31,542 nucleotides of DNA, from positions 11,197-42,738 of the forward strand of contig PMOU01000479.1 of NCBI GenBank assembly GCA_003161205.1, read 5' to 3'. The position numbers were made by a program, and so were the translations under genes. Each line of letters starts with the position of its first letter. The stretch's first letter is position 1. Below are positions 14,469-21,597 of this stretch, one piece after another. This stretch comes from Actinomycetota bacterium (GTDB lineage: Bacteria; Actinomycetota; Actinomycetes; Streptosporangiales; Streptosporangiaceae). The notes beneath the pieces are model-generated. The model ran no database searches and was not told where the DNA came from. It was given only the letters and a program-made list of their open reading frames with translations.

Positions 14469-15949
14469 TACTCGTCCTTCCCTGCGGGCTTCCCTGCCGA
14501 GTTCCTTGCGGATCGGATCGGCCGTGCTTTCCAGAAGTAGTTGTGCACGCCGGCCGCGGTGAACAGCCGCCGGAAGGTCATCTCGACCCGCAGCCCGATC
14601 CGGACCTCGTCCTCGGCGGCATCGGTGAGCTGGCAGCGCATCCGGCCGCCGCCGTCGAAGTCGAGCACGACCATAAGCACCGGCGGGCTCGGCGTATAGG
14701 CCAGGCGGTCCACGGTGTAAGTGGTCACGGTCGCGGGCACGTCGGCCAGCGGCTCGGGAGTCATCTCATCCACCGCGTGGCACCGCTGGCAGACCCGGGC
14801 CGGCGGCAGGCTGCGGGTGCCGCAGCGGGCGCATTTCGCCGCGACGAGACCGAACTTCCAGTCCGCCCGGCGCTGCGCGGGCGGCGCCGCGACCGGGTCC
14901 GGGTCCGGCCGTCGGGGCGGCTCGCGATCCAGGAACCCGCGCCAGGACAGGAAGGTAGCGTAGTCAAGCGCGGTGCTGCCCGCCGCGATCTGCGCCGCGA
15001 CCGGTTGCGGCTGACGTTGGCTGGCCAGGGCCTGCGTGGTACGCAGGGCGAGAGCAGTGGCGCCGTCAGCCAGCACCACCAGCAGCACAGTCTGGTCCGG
15101 GCCGGCCCGGTCCAGGGCGTCGGCCAGCAGGATCCCGGGCTGCGCGGTACCCGCGTTGCCGATGCCGGTGGCGCGGCTGTCGGCGACGGCCTCGGCCGGC
15201 ACCCCGGCGGCGCGGACGGTGCGGTTCACTGCGCGGGCCGACAGCCCGGCTACGATGAGATGATCCACCTGGCCGGGGGTGAGCCCCGCCTGTTTCAGCG
15301 CGTCGGCCATCGCCGCCTCGGCCAGCGGGCCGTACACCTGCTCGCCGAACCGCTCCTCCCACACCCGTGATGCTGTGGCGCCGGGCGCCCGCCACCGGTC
15401 CAGGAACTCGGCCGTGGCGCAGCCCTGCCCGATGATCTCGGCCAGCACCGGGAGGCCGCCGTCCGTTCCGCCGAACACGAAGGCGGCCGCGCCGTCGCCG
15501 CCATCCCGCTCGTCGGCGCCGCCCGGCAGCCCGGTGCGGATATCGGCGAGCACCGCCATGGTCGGCACCGCCGACTGGGCCGCCGTGACCAGCGCGCCTA
15601 CGCCCGAGCGGACGGCGCCGGTCATGTCGACTGCCAGCGCGTCGCCCGGCAGCCGCAGGGCGGCGTGCACCGCCGTGGCATTGGTCTTGTCCGCGTAGGC
15701 GGGGACGGTGGTGGCGAAGAACAGCTGCCGTACGGACCCGCGGCCGGGCGGCCCGCCGGGCCCGCCGGACTGGGGCAGGCCGGCCAGCGCGGCGCGGCCC
15801 GCCGCGACCGCCATGGACGTGGTGTCCTCGTCATACGCGGCCACCGAGCGGGTGCCGCGGCCTGCGCCGCTGCCCAGGACCCGCGCAATCCGGCTCCGCT
15901 CCAGCTGATAGTACGGGACGTAGGCGCCGTAGCCGACCAGGCCTCCCAT
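14468..15949 (-). CDS. HMG-CoA-synthase-like protein fused to DUF35 (zinc ribbon plus OB fold)
   Basis: In this 493-residue fusion, residues ~1-320 follow the ketosynthase-III/HMG-CoA synthase fold (GYGAYVPYYQLER start, DEDTTSMAVAAGRAAL, GDGAAAFVFG). A linker leads to a rubredoxin-like zinc ribbon CARCG...CQRC (about 372-391) and an OB fold (about 400-470; TYTVDRLAYTPSPP). Where HMG-CoA synthases have the nucleophilic Cys, this protein reads DMTGAVRSG with V113, and the later His-Gln-Pro region is also altered (IVAGLS). It is therefore probably not a classical synthase. In archaea, thiolase, DUF35 and HMG-CoA synthase form one complex; here the same three domains occur as two adjacent genes. 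AGGAG lies seven bases before the ATG. It is first gene of the leftward operon. Confidence 0.87.
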   Translation of the reverse strand: MGGLVGYGAYVPYYQLERSRIARVLGSGAGRGTRSVAAYDEDTTSMAVAAGRAALAGLPQSGGPGGPPGRGSVRQLFFATTVPAYADKTNATAVHAALRLPGDALAVDMTGAVRSGVGALVTAAQSAVPTMAVLADIRTGLPGGADERDGGDGAAAFVFGGTDGGLPVLAEIIGQGCATAEFLDRWRAPGATASRVWEERFGEQVYGPLAEAAMADALKQAGLTPGQVDHLIVAGLSARAVNRTVRAAGVPAEAVADSRATGIGNAGTAQPGILLADALDRAGPDQTVLLVVLADGATALALRTTQALASQRQPQPVAAQIAAGSTALDYATFLSWRGFLDREPPRRPDPDPVAAPPAQRRADWKFGLVAAKCARCGTRSLPPARVCQRCHAVDEMTPEPLADVPATVTTYTVDRLAYTPSPPVLMVVLDFDGGGRMRCQLTDAAEDEVRIGLRVEMTFRRLFTAAGVHNYFWKARPIRSARNSAGKPAGKDE

Positions 15950-15976
15950 GGCACTCCTAACACGTTAGCCAGACGA

Positions 15977-16008
15977 GTAAAAACAGTTTACCTGTTATAC
16001 TATTTCAA
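15977..16008. promoter_or_regulatory. Divergent promoter/operator between HMGCS-DUF35 and SDR genes
   Basis: Two interleaved dyads occupy 15977-15996: GTAAA/TTTAC (arms 15977-15981 and 15987-15991) and AACAG/CTGTT (15982-15986 and 15992-15996). Rightwards, TATACT (15996-16001) is a good -10 for the SDR gene. Leftwards, TTGAAA (16008-16003) can be a -35 for the thiolase operon. AACAGT followed by GTTATA is shared with the amidohydrolase promoter at 9984. Confidence 0.55.
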
Positions 16009-16061
16009 AACGCCAGTCTTTCAACTACACGATCTGGTCACCGACGTGAGCGGGAGACAGA

Positions 16062-16841
16062 GTGAGCATGGTTGATCCGGAAGAGTTCGCCGGCCGGGTC
16101 GCGCTGGTGACGGCGGCCGCCGGGAAGGGCATCGGGCAGGCGGTCGCACGGCGGCTGGCGGCCGGCGGCGCGCACGTGGTGGTGACCGACATCCACCCGG
16201 GCCGCACAGAGAAGATCGCCGCGGCGATCGCCGCCGACTACCCGGCGGCGACCGTGGCCGGCTACCCGCTGGACGCAGGCGACCGGGACCAGATCGACGC
16301 GGTCGTGGACGCCGTCACCGCGTCGCTGGGCCCGGTGCAGATCCTGGTCAACAACGCGGCGCTGAACATCGTCGGCAGCATCTTCGGCTACGACCCGGCC
16401 GCCTGGGACCGGGTGGTCCGGGTCAACCTCACCGGGCCCTGGTACCTGTGCCACCGCACGATGCCGCTGATGCGCGACGCGGGCGGCGGCGTGATCGTGA
16501 ACGTGGGCAGCTACGCCCCCGACGTCGGCGGCGGCGGCATCGAGGCTCCGTACGCGGCGACCAAGGGCGGCTTGTCCGCGCTGACCCGGGGGCTCGCCCA
16601 CGAGGGCGGCCCGCACCGGATCCGCGCCGTCTACCTGTCCATGGGCGTGGTCAGGGGCACCAAGTTCGCCGAGGACAACGCCGAACTGCTGGCCCGGATG
16701 CCGGGCACCACCGGGCCGCTCGGTGACCTGCCGGGCGCCGCCGACATCGCCGAGGCGGTGGCCTTCCTCGCCTCTGACCGCGCCGTCTACATCACCGGCG
16801 AGGTGCTGAACGTCGCAGGCGGCGCCTACATGCGCAACTGA
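16062..16841 (+). CDS. Short-chain dehydrogenase/reductase
   Basis: This 259-residue classical SDR has a cofactor loop TAAAGKGIG (17-25; the usual first Gly is Ala), D-H-P after beta-2 suggesting NAD preference, and NNAA (about 95-98). The catalytic Y164-x3-K168 lies in APYAATKGG, preceded by Ser in NVGSYAP, and the tail is YITGEVLNVAGG. It should oxidise a hydroxyl of a pathway intermediate or reduce a ketone. GTG 16062 and ATG 16068 are both possible starts behind GGGAGA. It is transcribed divergently from the HMGCS-DUF35/thiolase/MaoC operon across a shared operator, so co-expression with it is likely. Confidence 0.9.
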   Translation: MSMVDPEEFAGRVALVTAAAGKGIGQAVARRLAAGGAHVVVTDIHPGRTEKIAAAIAADYPAATVAGYPLDAGDRDQIDAVVDAVTASLGPVQILVNNAALNIVGSIFGYDPAAWDRVVRVNLTGPWYLCHRTMPLMRDAGGGVIVNVGSYAPDVGGGGIEAPYAATKGGLSALTRGLAHEGGPHRIRAVYLSMGVVRGTKFAEDNAELLARMPGTTGPLGDLPGAADIAEAVAFLASDRAVYITGEVLNVAGGAYMRN

Positions 16842-16893
16842 GCGCTCTAGCTCGGTGACCGCTGTTTTGCCTGGAAGAAACGGTTTCCTTCCC

Positions 16894-16930
16894 TTGACAA
16901 GCTAAATTATTTAGCTGATTATAAGAGGTA
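16894..16930 (+). promoter_or_regulatory. Strong promoter with a 17-bp perfect palindrome as its spacer
   Basis: The consensus -35 TTGACA (16894-16899) is followed by exactly 17 bases forming the perfect palindrome AGCTAAATTATTTAGCT (16900-16916) and then GATTAT (16917-16922). A repressor on this site would fill the promoter. Transcription would begin near 16929-16930, at the ATG of a 41-codon frame, and continue to the GntR/FCD gene. The FCD regulator encoded next is the natural candidate ligand-controlled repressor. Confidence 0.7.
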
Positions 16931-17055
16931 TGAAGCGTTTCCCAACGAGCCTGTGGCTGGCCCGGCTGCGCAAGTCGCTGGGGTCCCCGCCTCCGCCGGG
17001 CCGCCGCTATTTCTCGTCCCGCTGCTGGCCCCCCGCCGCGCGGCGCAGGCATTAG
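16930..17055 (+). CDS. Possible leaderless leader peptide, 41 codons
   Basis: ATG at 16930 coincides with the predicted transcript start of the palindromic promoter. The frame encodes MKRFPTSLWLARLRKSL, then a Pro/Arg-rich tail, and ends at TAG 17053-17055. No homologous family is recognised. It may be a leader, an unannotated small protein or a chance frame in the 5' untranslated region of the regulator mRNA. Confidence 0.3.
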   Translation: MKRFPTSLWLARLRKSLGSPPPPGRRYFSSRCWPPAARRRH

Positions 17056-17121
17056 CCAGGGACCCACCTGCCCTGCGCCGTCCCCCGGCCCGGGGCCATG
17101 GTCAACCGGTGGAGTAAGTTA

Positions 17122-17146
17122 ACCTCGTATGCTTATTGCATGAGGA
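17122..17146. promoter_or_regulatory. Imperfect inverted repeat upstream of the GntR gene
   Basis: CCTC-GT-ATGC (17123-17132), TTATT, then GCATGAGG (17138-17145) pair with a two-base bulge. It lies about 57 bp before the regulator start in an otherwise featureless leader and is a candidate auto-operator. The rest of 17056-17201 shows nothing else recognisable. Confidence 0.35.
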
Positions 17147-17201
17147 CTCCAGTCAGCGTCCATGACCGGCTGGACCAGGCTTATCGACCCGAGGGGAAAG
17201 C

Positions 17202-17960
17202 GTGAACGCCGTCACGAACGTCTCAACCGTCCGGGTGCCGAAGGCCGGGGAGATGGTGGCGTCGCAGCTCCGCCGCCAGATCGTGCTGGGCGAGCTGAAG
17301 GAAGCTGACCAGCTGCCCTCCGAAAGCGTGCTGATGGAGCAGTTCGGCGTCTCCCGGCCGACGCTGCGGGAGGCGTTCCGCATCCTGGAAGCCGAGGGGG
17401 CCATCACCGTGCGGCGGGGCGTGCGCGGCGGCGCGCGGGTCCAGGTGCCTGACATCAGCGTGGCCGCCCGCCATATCGGCTTGCTGCTGCAGTACCGGGG
17501 AGCGCTGCTCTCCGACGTCTATGAGGTCCGCGCTGTCCTGGAGCCGGCCGCGGCCCGGATGGCGGCCAGGCGCCGTACCTCGGCGGACCTGAGACGGTTG
17601 CAGGAGGTGGTGGACCGGCACCGCGAGTCGGTGGATGACCCAGGGACCGCCTTCGTCGCCGACGCCGAGTTTCACCAGCTGATCCTGGAGCTGTCCGGCA
17701 ACGAGACGCTGCAGGTTCTGGCCGGCATGCTGAGCAGCATCATCCGGGAGGGCGACCGTTCTTACGCCGATAGTCATGACCGGCAACACGAGGAGGAACT
17801 GGCCAAGGTCGCGGTCCGCGCCCACTCCCGTCTCGTCGAGCTCATCCGCAAGCGGAGCGGTGAGGAGGCCGAGGAGCTGTGGCGCAAGCACCTGGCCGAG
17901 TCGGCCAAGATCGTCCTGGGCGACTCGGCCAGGGCCACGGTGGTGGAGCTGCTCTCCTGA
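17202..17960 (+). CDS. GntR-family (FadR subfamily, FCD domain) transcriptional regulator
   Basis: In this 252-residue regulator, residues ~12-80 are the GntR winged HTH (VASQLRRQIVLGELKEADQLPSE, SRPTLREAFRILEAEGAI, and a wing with RRGVRGGARV). Residues ~100-240 are the all-helical FCD ligand-binding domain, with the metal/ligand-binding Asp and His positions suggested by DAEFHQLILELSGN and the later AHSRLVELI and KHLAES. FCD regulators bind organic acids or acyl-CoAs and usually repress nearby catabolic genes. GTG follows GAGGGGAAAG. It is centrally placed in the island, close to three palindromic intergenic regions, so it is the likely local repressor; the ligand is unknown. Confidence 0.92.
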   Translation: MNAVTNVSTVRVPKAGEMVASQLRRQIVLGELKEADQLPSESVLMEQFGVSRPTLREAFRILEAEGAITVRRGVRGGARVQVPDISVAARHIGLLLQYRGALLSDVYEVRAVLEPAAARMAARRRTSADLRRLQEVVDRHRESVDDPGTAFVADAEFHQLILELSGNETLQVLAGMLSSIIREGDRSYADSHDRQHEEELAKVAVRAHSRLVELIRKRSGEEAEELWRKHLAESAKIVLGDSARATVVELLS

Positions 17961-17969
17961 CGCGAACGG

Positions 17970-18105
17970 CCGCCGATCGCGGTTACCACGACCGGCGAGC
18001 ACCGCTCCCCGCGGGTCGGCGGCAGCTAGGGCGAGCGCGATGCCGCGGCCGATCCCTTGACCGTCGCCGGTGACGATGGCCCGCTTGCCATCCAGCGTCC
18101 CTGCC
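17970..18105 (-). pseudogene. N-terminal remnant of a short-chain dehydrogenase
   Basis: Minus-strand reading from about 18105 gives LDGKRAIVTGDGQGIGRGIALALA, an unmistakable SDR N-terminus with the TGxxxGxG cofactor loop, followed by AAADPRGAVLAGRGNRD before similarity stops at the GntR gene end. Only ~45 residues remain; no catalytic Tyr/Lys. It sits just downstream of the acyl-CoA synthetase, where an intact SDR could once have been its operon partner. Confidence 0.7.
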
Positions 18106-18119
18106 CTGATTCCTCCTGT

Positions 18120-19826
18120 TCAGCATCCGCTGCTCGCCCGGTCCACGGACTCGATCGGCCCGAGGCCGGCATCGTGCTGGGAGGCGGTGAGCTGGCGGGC
18201 CAGTGCGGCCTGGGCCGCTGGGTAGTCGATCTTCCCGTTGGGCATCCTGGGCACGGCATCGACGAAGACGACCAGCCGGGGGACCTTGTAGCCGGCCAGC
18301 GACCGCCTGGCGGCGGCGGTCACGTCGGAAGCATCCAGCCGCCGATCCGCGGCGGCCACGACCATGGCCGCGACCAGCTGGCCGTAGCGCTCATCGGGGA
18401 CGGCTGCGACCAGGCATTCCTCGACGCCGGCCAGCTCGTTGATGGCTTCCTCGACCTCCGCCGGGTAGACCTTCTCCCCGCCCGTGTTGATCACGCTCGT
18501 ACCCCGGCCGATCAACGTCACGCTACCGTCGGCCTCGATCCGGCCGAGGTCGCCAGGCGCGGCGAGCTGCTCGCCGTCGGCGGTGAAAAAGGTGGCGGCG
18601 GTCCGCTGCGGGTCCTTGTGGTAGCCTGCCGCGGGCGTCGGGCCGGCCAGCAGCCCGACCTCGCCGCGGGGCAGCTCCCGCCGGTCCGGGCCGATTACCC
18701 GCAGGCCGCGGGCCGCCTCGAAGTTGACGGTGAAGGCCCGTTCTCCCCGCCGTGCCCGGCGGAAGCCGTAGGTGACCCCTTCGGTGGACCCGCAGAAGTC
18801 CATCAGGACGGCCTGCGGTATGTGCTCGAGCAGGCGCTGCTTGACCCGGGCGCTCCAGCCGGTACCCGCCGAGCAGATCGCCTGCAGCGACGAGATGTCG
18901 TAACCACCGGCCGGCCCGCCGGCGTCCAGGGCCCGCAGCAGCGGAAGCGCGAACGCGTCGCCGACGATGGCCACCAGCTGGGCCCGGACCGCACCGATCG
19001 TGGTGAGAAGCTCGCCGGCGTCGAACGACCTGCCCTCGAGCGTGACCACCTGGCCTCCCGAGGTCAGCGTGGGAAGCGAGGCGAAGCTGAACCCGGTGCT
19101 GTGCATGAGCGGTGACGCCGGGATGGCGACTACGCGATCCCCGTTGCGTGCCTGCTCCGCCGCGTAGTCCACGATCCCGAGCTCGGTGCTCGTGCCGAGG
19201 AAGAGCTCACGCAGCGTCAGCGAGTGGACCACGCCGAGGCCGATCGTGTAGCGGACGCCCTTGGGCAGGCCGGTGGTCCCGCCCGTGTAGGACAAGAAGA
19301 CGTCCTGCTCGCTGCGGCTCACCCGGGCGGTCGGCGCGGACGAGGCGATCAGTTCCTCATATCTGCAGGCTCCGGGCACGGGAGCGGCGCTGGCCGCCTC
19401 GCCGACCTCGACGAGCAGACGTACCCGGGGCATCTGGTGGCGGACCGGCGTCACCCGCTCGCGTAGCGCCGAGTCGAAGAACAGCGCCTCGGCCTCGCAG
19501 TTCTCCAGCAGCGCCCGCAGCTCGGCGCCGCCGTAGCGGTAGTTCACGTTCGCGGGCACCGCGCGGATCTTCAGAGCGGCCAGGAAGGTCTCGAAGTACT
19601 CCGGGCAGTTGTAGAGGTAGCAGGCCACGGTGCTGCCGGGACCCAGGCCGTGGGCCCGGAGCGCACCTGCCAGGCGGGCCGCCCGCTGCTCGAATTCCCC
19701 CCACGCGATCGTCCTGGCCCCGTGGCTGAGGGCCGGGGCAGCAGGGATTGCGTCGGCGATGGCCTCCCACAAGGTGGCGAAATGAAGTTCTTCGCCCGCC
19801 GCGGGGCCCGCTGATGCCGCTTTCAC
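18120..19826 (-). CDS. Acyl-CoA synthetase (AMP-forming, FadD-like)
   Basis: This 568-residue ANL-superfamily ligase activates a carboxylic acid to its CoA ester through an acyl-AMP. The phosphate-binding P-loop YTGGTTGLPKG lies at about 179-189. CGSTEG is the A5 motif (about 345-350), the adenosine-binding GDLGRIEADGSVTLIGRG lies at about 427-444, and the catalytic Lys is in PRMPNGKIDY (about 530). The NVNYRYGGAELRALLENCEA segment resembles mycobacterial steroid side-chain ligases such as FadD19, which fits a bulky substrate, but this is a resemblance only. The GTG start has a weak Shine-Dalgarno. The gene is divergent from the ABC binding protein across a 490-bp spacer. Confidence 0.9.
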   Translation of the reverse strand: MKAASAGPAAGEELHFATLWEAIADAIPAAPALSHGARTIAWGEFEQRAARLAGALRAHGLGPGSTVACYLYNCPEYFETFLAALKIRAVPANVNYRYGGAELRALLENCEAEALFFDSALRERVTPVRHQMPRVRLLVEVGEAASAAPVPGACRYEELIASSAPTARVSRSEQDVFLSYTGGTTGLPKGVRYTIGLGVVHSLTLRELFLGTSTELGIVDYAAEQARNGDRVVAIPASPLMHSTGFSFASLPTLTSGGQVVTLEGRSFDAGELLTTIGAVRAQLVAIVGDAFALPLLRALDAGGPAGGYDISSLQAICSAGTGWSARVKQRLLEHIPQAVLMDFCGSTEGVTYGFRRARRGERAFTVNFEAARGLRVIGPDRRELPRGEVGLLAGPTPAAGYHKDPQRTAATFFTADGEQLAAPGDLGRIEADGSVTLIGRGTSVINTGGEKVYPAEVEEAINELAGVEECLVAAVPDERYGQLVAAMVVAAADRRLDASDVTAAARRSLAGYKVPRLVVFVDAVPRMPNGKIDYPAAQAALARQLTASQHDAGLGPIESVDRASSGC

Positions 19827-19853
19827 TGACCCGGATGCCTCTTCGGTGGCGTG

Positions 19854-19952
19854 CTAACGGATGAACGTCGGCAGTTCCGCCGTCTTGGCTTCGTCGAGCC
19901 CGGCCGCGGGCTCGTCCAAGAGCAGGATAGCCGGATCGGTAGCGGGCAAGCG
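19854..19952 (-). pseudogene. Fragment of an ABC transporter ATPase (LivG-like Walker B region)
   Basis: Minus-strand reading gives RLPATDPAILLLDEPAAGLD followed by EAKTAEL and a stop. This is the Walker B/D-loop segment of a branched-chain-type ABC ATPase. The signature motif before it and the H-loop after it are absent. It lies next to an intact transporter operon on the other strand, a sign of past duplication or rearrangement. Confidence 0.6.
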
Positions 19953-20014
19953 CATCCAGATCGAGGCCGGGCGGTGCTAGCCATCGTTGTTGCGGCACTC
20001 CTCGTGTCACTAGT

Positions 20015-20180
20015 CGTATTAAAAAAATTATCTAACTATATATTGTCCTGGCCCCGTCAGGTCAACCTGACTGTCGCGGGCCTGCCTGCGTCGGGTCCGC
20101 GAGCTGGCGCAGCGGGCACCATTTGTCTCTAGACGTCATCATCGTTAGATGATAACAATTAGGTAGACAATCTATCTACT
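20015..20180. promoter_or_regulatory. Divergent regulatory region between acyl-CoA synthetase and binding-protein genes
   Basis: Two AT-rich islands stand out in this 490-bp gene-free stretch. The first (20017-20045) contains ATCTAAC (20030-20036). The second contains the perfect 6-bp-arm repeat ATCATC-GTTA-GATGAT (20138-20153) and the 19-bp near-palindrome TAGGTAGACAATCTATCTA (20160-20178, arms 7/8 matched). GTTAGAT occurs in each island in opposite orientation (20036-20030 and 20144-20150). This is the pattern expected for one repressor acting on both divergent promoters. Confidence 0.6.
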
Positions 20181-20316
20181 TCTTGCTGATCTAGCTTGCA
20201 CCCGCTTACCGTCCACTCATCGTCTATGTGACGTCCGCCACGTCAGCGCTCCCGGAGCGAAGGCGCTCAGCGCGGGCCCGCACCATCCCGACCGACACTT
20301 GGGGGTCGAATCAGTA

Positions 20317-21528
20317 ATGAACAAGGCGCGCAGGAACGCTCTGCTGCGGGTATCCGCGGTGAGCGTCGCGGTCGCGGCCCTCGCCGCGGGCTGTAGTAGC
20401 AGCAGCACCAGCAGCACGAGCGCGGCCGGCTCCAGCTCGGCGGCCGCATCGTCTGGATCGGATTTGGTGATCGGCACGATCGGCAACTTCTCTGGTCCGG
20501 GTGCCGTGCCCGAGCTTCTGTCCGGGCTGCATGCCTGGGTGGACACGGTCAACGCCAGCGGCGGCGTCAAGGGCCATCAGATCAAGCTGATCGTCGAGGA
20601 CGACCAGGGCGACGCCACCACGTCGCAGGCGGAAATTCGCCAGCTCGTCCAGGTGGACCACGTACTGGCCGTCGTCAGCCCGGAGGCCGCGGGCACCGAG
20701 AGCGGCTGGGCCTCCTACGTCCAGCAGCAGCACGTGGCCGTGGTCGGCGGCGAGAACGACACCTCCGTGTGGTTCACCAACCCGTCGTTCTTCCCGTCTT
20801 CCTCCACGGTCCTCACCTCGCTGGAGATGCAGGTATACGCAGTCAAGGCGGCGGGCAAGAGCACGTTCGGCGCGGTGTACTGCGCCGAGGCCGCCGTGTG
20901 CAAGCAGGTCATCCCCGCGATGCAGGGCTACGGGAAGGCGTTCGGCCTGGACATGTCCACCAGCGCGGCGATCGCCGTGGCGGCGCCGAGCTACACCGCC
21001 CAGTGCCTGGCCGCCAAGCAGGCCGGAGCGCAGGCGCTGATCATCGACGCGTCCTACCCGGCCGGCTCGCGCTTCGTGCCCGCCTGCGCCCAGCAGGGCT
21101 ACAGCCCGGTGTACGTGATCCCGTCCGGAGCGTTCGATGAACGCTACCTGCAGGTGTCCCAGGTGAACGGCGCGTACGTGCCGACCACGAACGCGCTCTG
21201 GTTCTCCAGCACCCCCGCGGTGGACCAGTTCAAGCAGGCGATGGCCAAGTACGAGCCGAGCGCCGGGGTAGACGCGAACTCGATATCCGGCTGGACCGGC
21301 GGCGTCCTGTTCGGGGCGGCGGCAGCGAACCTGCCCGCCAAGCCGACGGCGGCGGACGTGTTCACCGCCCTGTACTCGCTGCCCAAGAACGACACGCTGA
21401 ACGGCCTGTCGCCGCCGCTGAGCTTTCACGTCGGCGCTCCGGCCTCCCAGGTGACCTGCTTCTTCCTGGCCCAGATCGAGAACGGCAAGCTGACCGCCCC
21501 TAAGGGCACCGCACCGATCTGCCCGTGA
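20317..21528 (+). CDS. Branched-chain-type ABC transporter substrate-binding lipoprotein (LivJ-like)
   Basis: This 403-residue extracellular binding protein is anchored to the membrane. A basic N-region, a hydrophobic stretch and the lipobox LAAGC put the lipidated Cys at residue 26, followed by a Ser/Ala/Thr tether. The type I periplasmic-binding fold starts with VIGTIGNFSGPG, and contains the VNASGGVKGHQIKLIVEDDQGD block and the typical AVVSPEAAG region. The family binds amino acids, amides, aromatic acids and other small organics. ATG 20317 is preceded by GGGGGT; an in-frame TTG at 20299 is less likely because it lies before the signal peptide. It is first gene of the importer operon. Confidence 0.92.
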   Translation: MNKARRNALLRVSAVSVAVAALAAGCSSSSTSSTSAAGSSSAAASSGSDLVIGTIGNFSGPGAVPELLSGLHAWVDTVNASGGVKGHQIKLIVEDDQGDATTSQAEIRQLVQVDHVLAVVSPEAAGTESGWASYVQQQHVAVVGGENDTSVWFTNPSFFPSSSTVLTSLEMQVYAVKAAGKSTFGAVYCAEAAVCKQVIPAMQGYGKAFGLDMSTSAAIAVAAPSYTAQCLAAKQAGAQALIIDASYPAGSRFVPACAQQGYSPVYVIPSGAFDERYLQVSQVNGAYVPTTNALWFSSTPAVDQFKQAMAKYEPSAGVDANSISGWTGGVLFGAAAANLPAKPTAADVFTALYSLPKNDTLNGLSPPLSFHVGAPASQVTCFFLAQIENGKLTAPKGTAPICP

Positions 21529-21532
21529 GCCT

Positions 21533-21570
21533 GATCCCGGAGCGCCCGGTGAGCCGGGCGCTCCGGGATC
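21533..21570 (+). terminator. Perfect 17-bp-stem hairpin between binding-protein and permease genes
   Basis: GATCCCGGAGCGCCCGG (21533-21549), loop TGAG, then its exact complement (21554-21570). It starts four bases after the binding-protein stop and ends 27 bases before the permease ATG, with no U-run. It is best read as an intercistronic stem that protects the upstream mRNA or partly terminates, giving more binding protein than permease. This is standard for such importers, but inferred here. Confidence 0.75.
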
Positions 21571-21597
21571 TGAAGACCTACTGAGCAGGATGACCAG

